A stretch of DNA of 7,669 nt, taken from NCBI GenBank assembly GCA_009699025.1, contig WLOZ01000078.1:1-7669 (forward strand). The letters run 5' to 3'. Position 1 is the first letter of the stretch, and every line of letters starts with the position of its first letter. The notes beneath the pieces were generated by a model that was not told the origin of the DNA, did no database searches, and saw nothing but the letters and a program-made list of their open reading frames with translations. Source of the stretch: Actinomycetota bacterium (lineage in GTDB: Bacteria > Actinomycetota > Actinomycetes > S36-B12 > CAIYMF01). The translations under genes were made by a program, and so were the position numbers. This document shows positions 7,631 through 7,669 of the stretch, piece by piece.

Positions 7631-7647
7631 GCGCGATAGGTTCGCGC
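7631..7647 (+). terminator. Perfect 6-bp hairpin downstream of the lipoprotein gene
   Basis: GCGCGA (7631-7636), loop TAGGT, TCGCGC (7642-7647) form a perfect hairpin 24 nt after the lipoprotein stop. Only two T follow it, so it is a weak terminator candidate. The TAGGTT inside it could instead be a -10 box for a gene beyond the window. Confidence 0.35.
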
Positions 7648-7669
7648 TTGGGTGCCCCCGATGCGATTA

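Overview
The window looks like chromosomal DNA from a high-GC Actinomycetota, most likely a Microbacteriaceae-type organism. LeuA and SerA are the long, mycobacterial-type forms with C-terminal regulatory domains. Start codons are often GTG, and several promoters have a TAnnnT -10 box about 7 nt before the first codon. The family placement is an impression from protein resemblance, not a measured result.

Layout, left to right. (1) 1-160 (-): the first 53 codons of leuB (3-isopropylmalate dehydrogenase), with a leaderless-type promoter and a 16-nt palindrome just upstream. (2) 161-589: no convincing gene. It holds a short coding-like open stretch (246-449) with a perfect hairpin directly after its stop. 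(3) 590-2187 (-): a two-gene abiE operon, AbiEi antitoxin/repressor then AbiEii nucleotidyltransferase toxin, joined by a GTGA overlap. It is less GC-rich than the flanking metabolic genes and looks like an acquired defence/toxin-antitoxin cassette. (4) 2188-2435: abiE 5' region full of nested inverted repeats (candidate AbiEi operators), then the leuA promoter. (5) 2436-2550: a 14-codon leader peptide with three consecutive Leu codons, a strong 11-bp stem over its end, and a small hairpin plus Shine-Dalgarno site before leuA. (6) 2551-4293 (+): leuA (2-isopropylmalate synthase). (7) 4297-6697 (-): serA followed 1 nt later by an alpha/beta hydrolase of the meta-cleavage-product hydrolase type, converging on leuA with a 3-nt gap. 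(8) 6872-7606 (+): a lipoprotein of the septum-formation domain type, divergent from serA, then a small hairpin near the window end.

How it works together: leuA and leuB supply the first and third enzymes of leucine synthesis and diverge from one intergenic territory now occupied by abiE. serA begins serine synthesis from 3-phosphoglycerate. LeuA should be controlled twice, by leucine binding to the enzyme's C-terminal domain and by the leucine-codon leader RNA. The main points for a second look are the leuA leader with its possible loop-to-Shine-Dalgarno pairing, the abiE cassette between the two leu promoters with its dense operator region, and the hydrolase coupled to serA.
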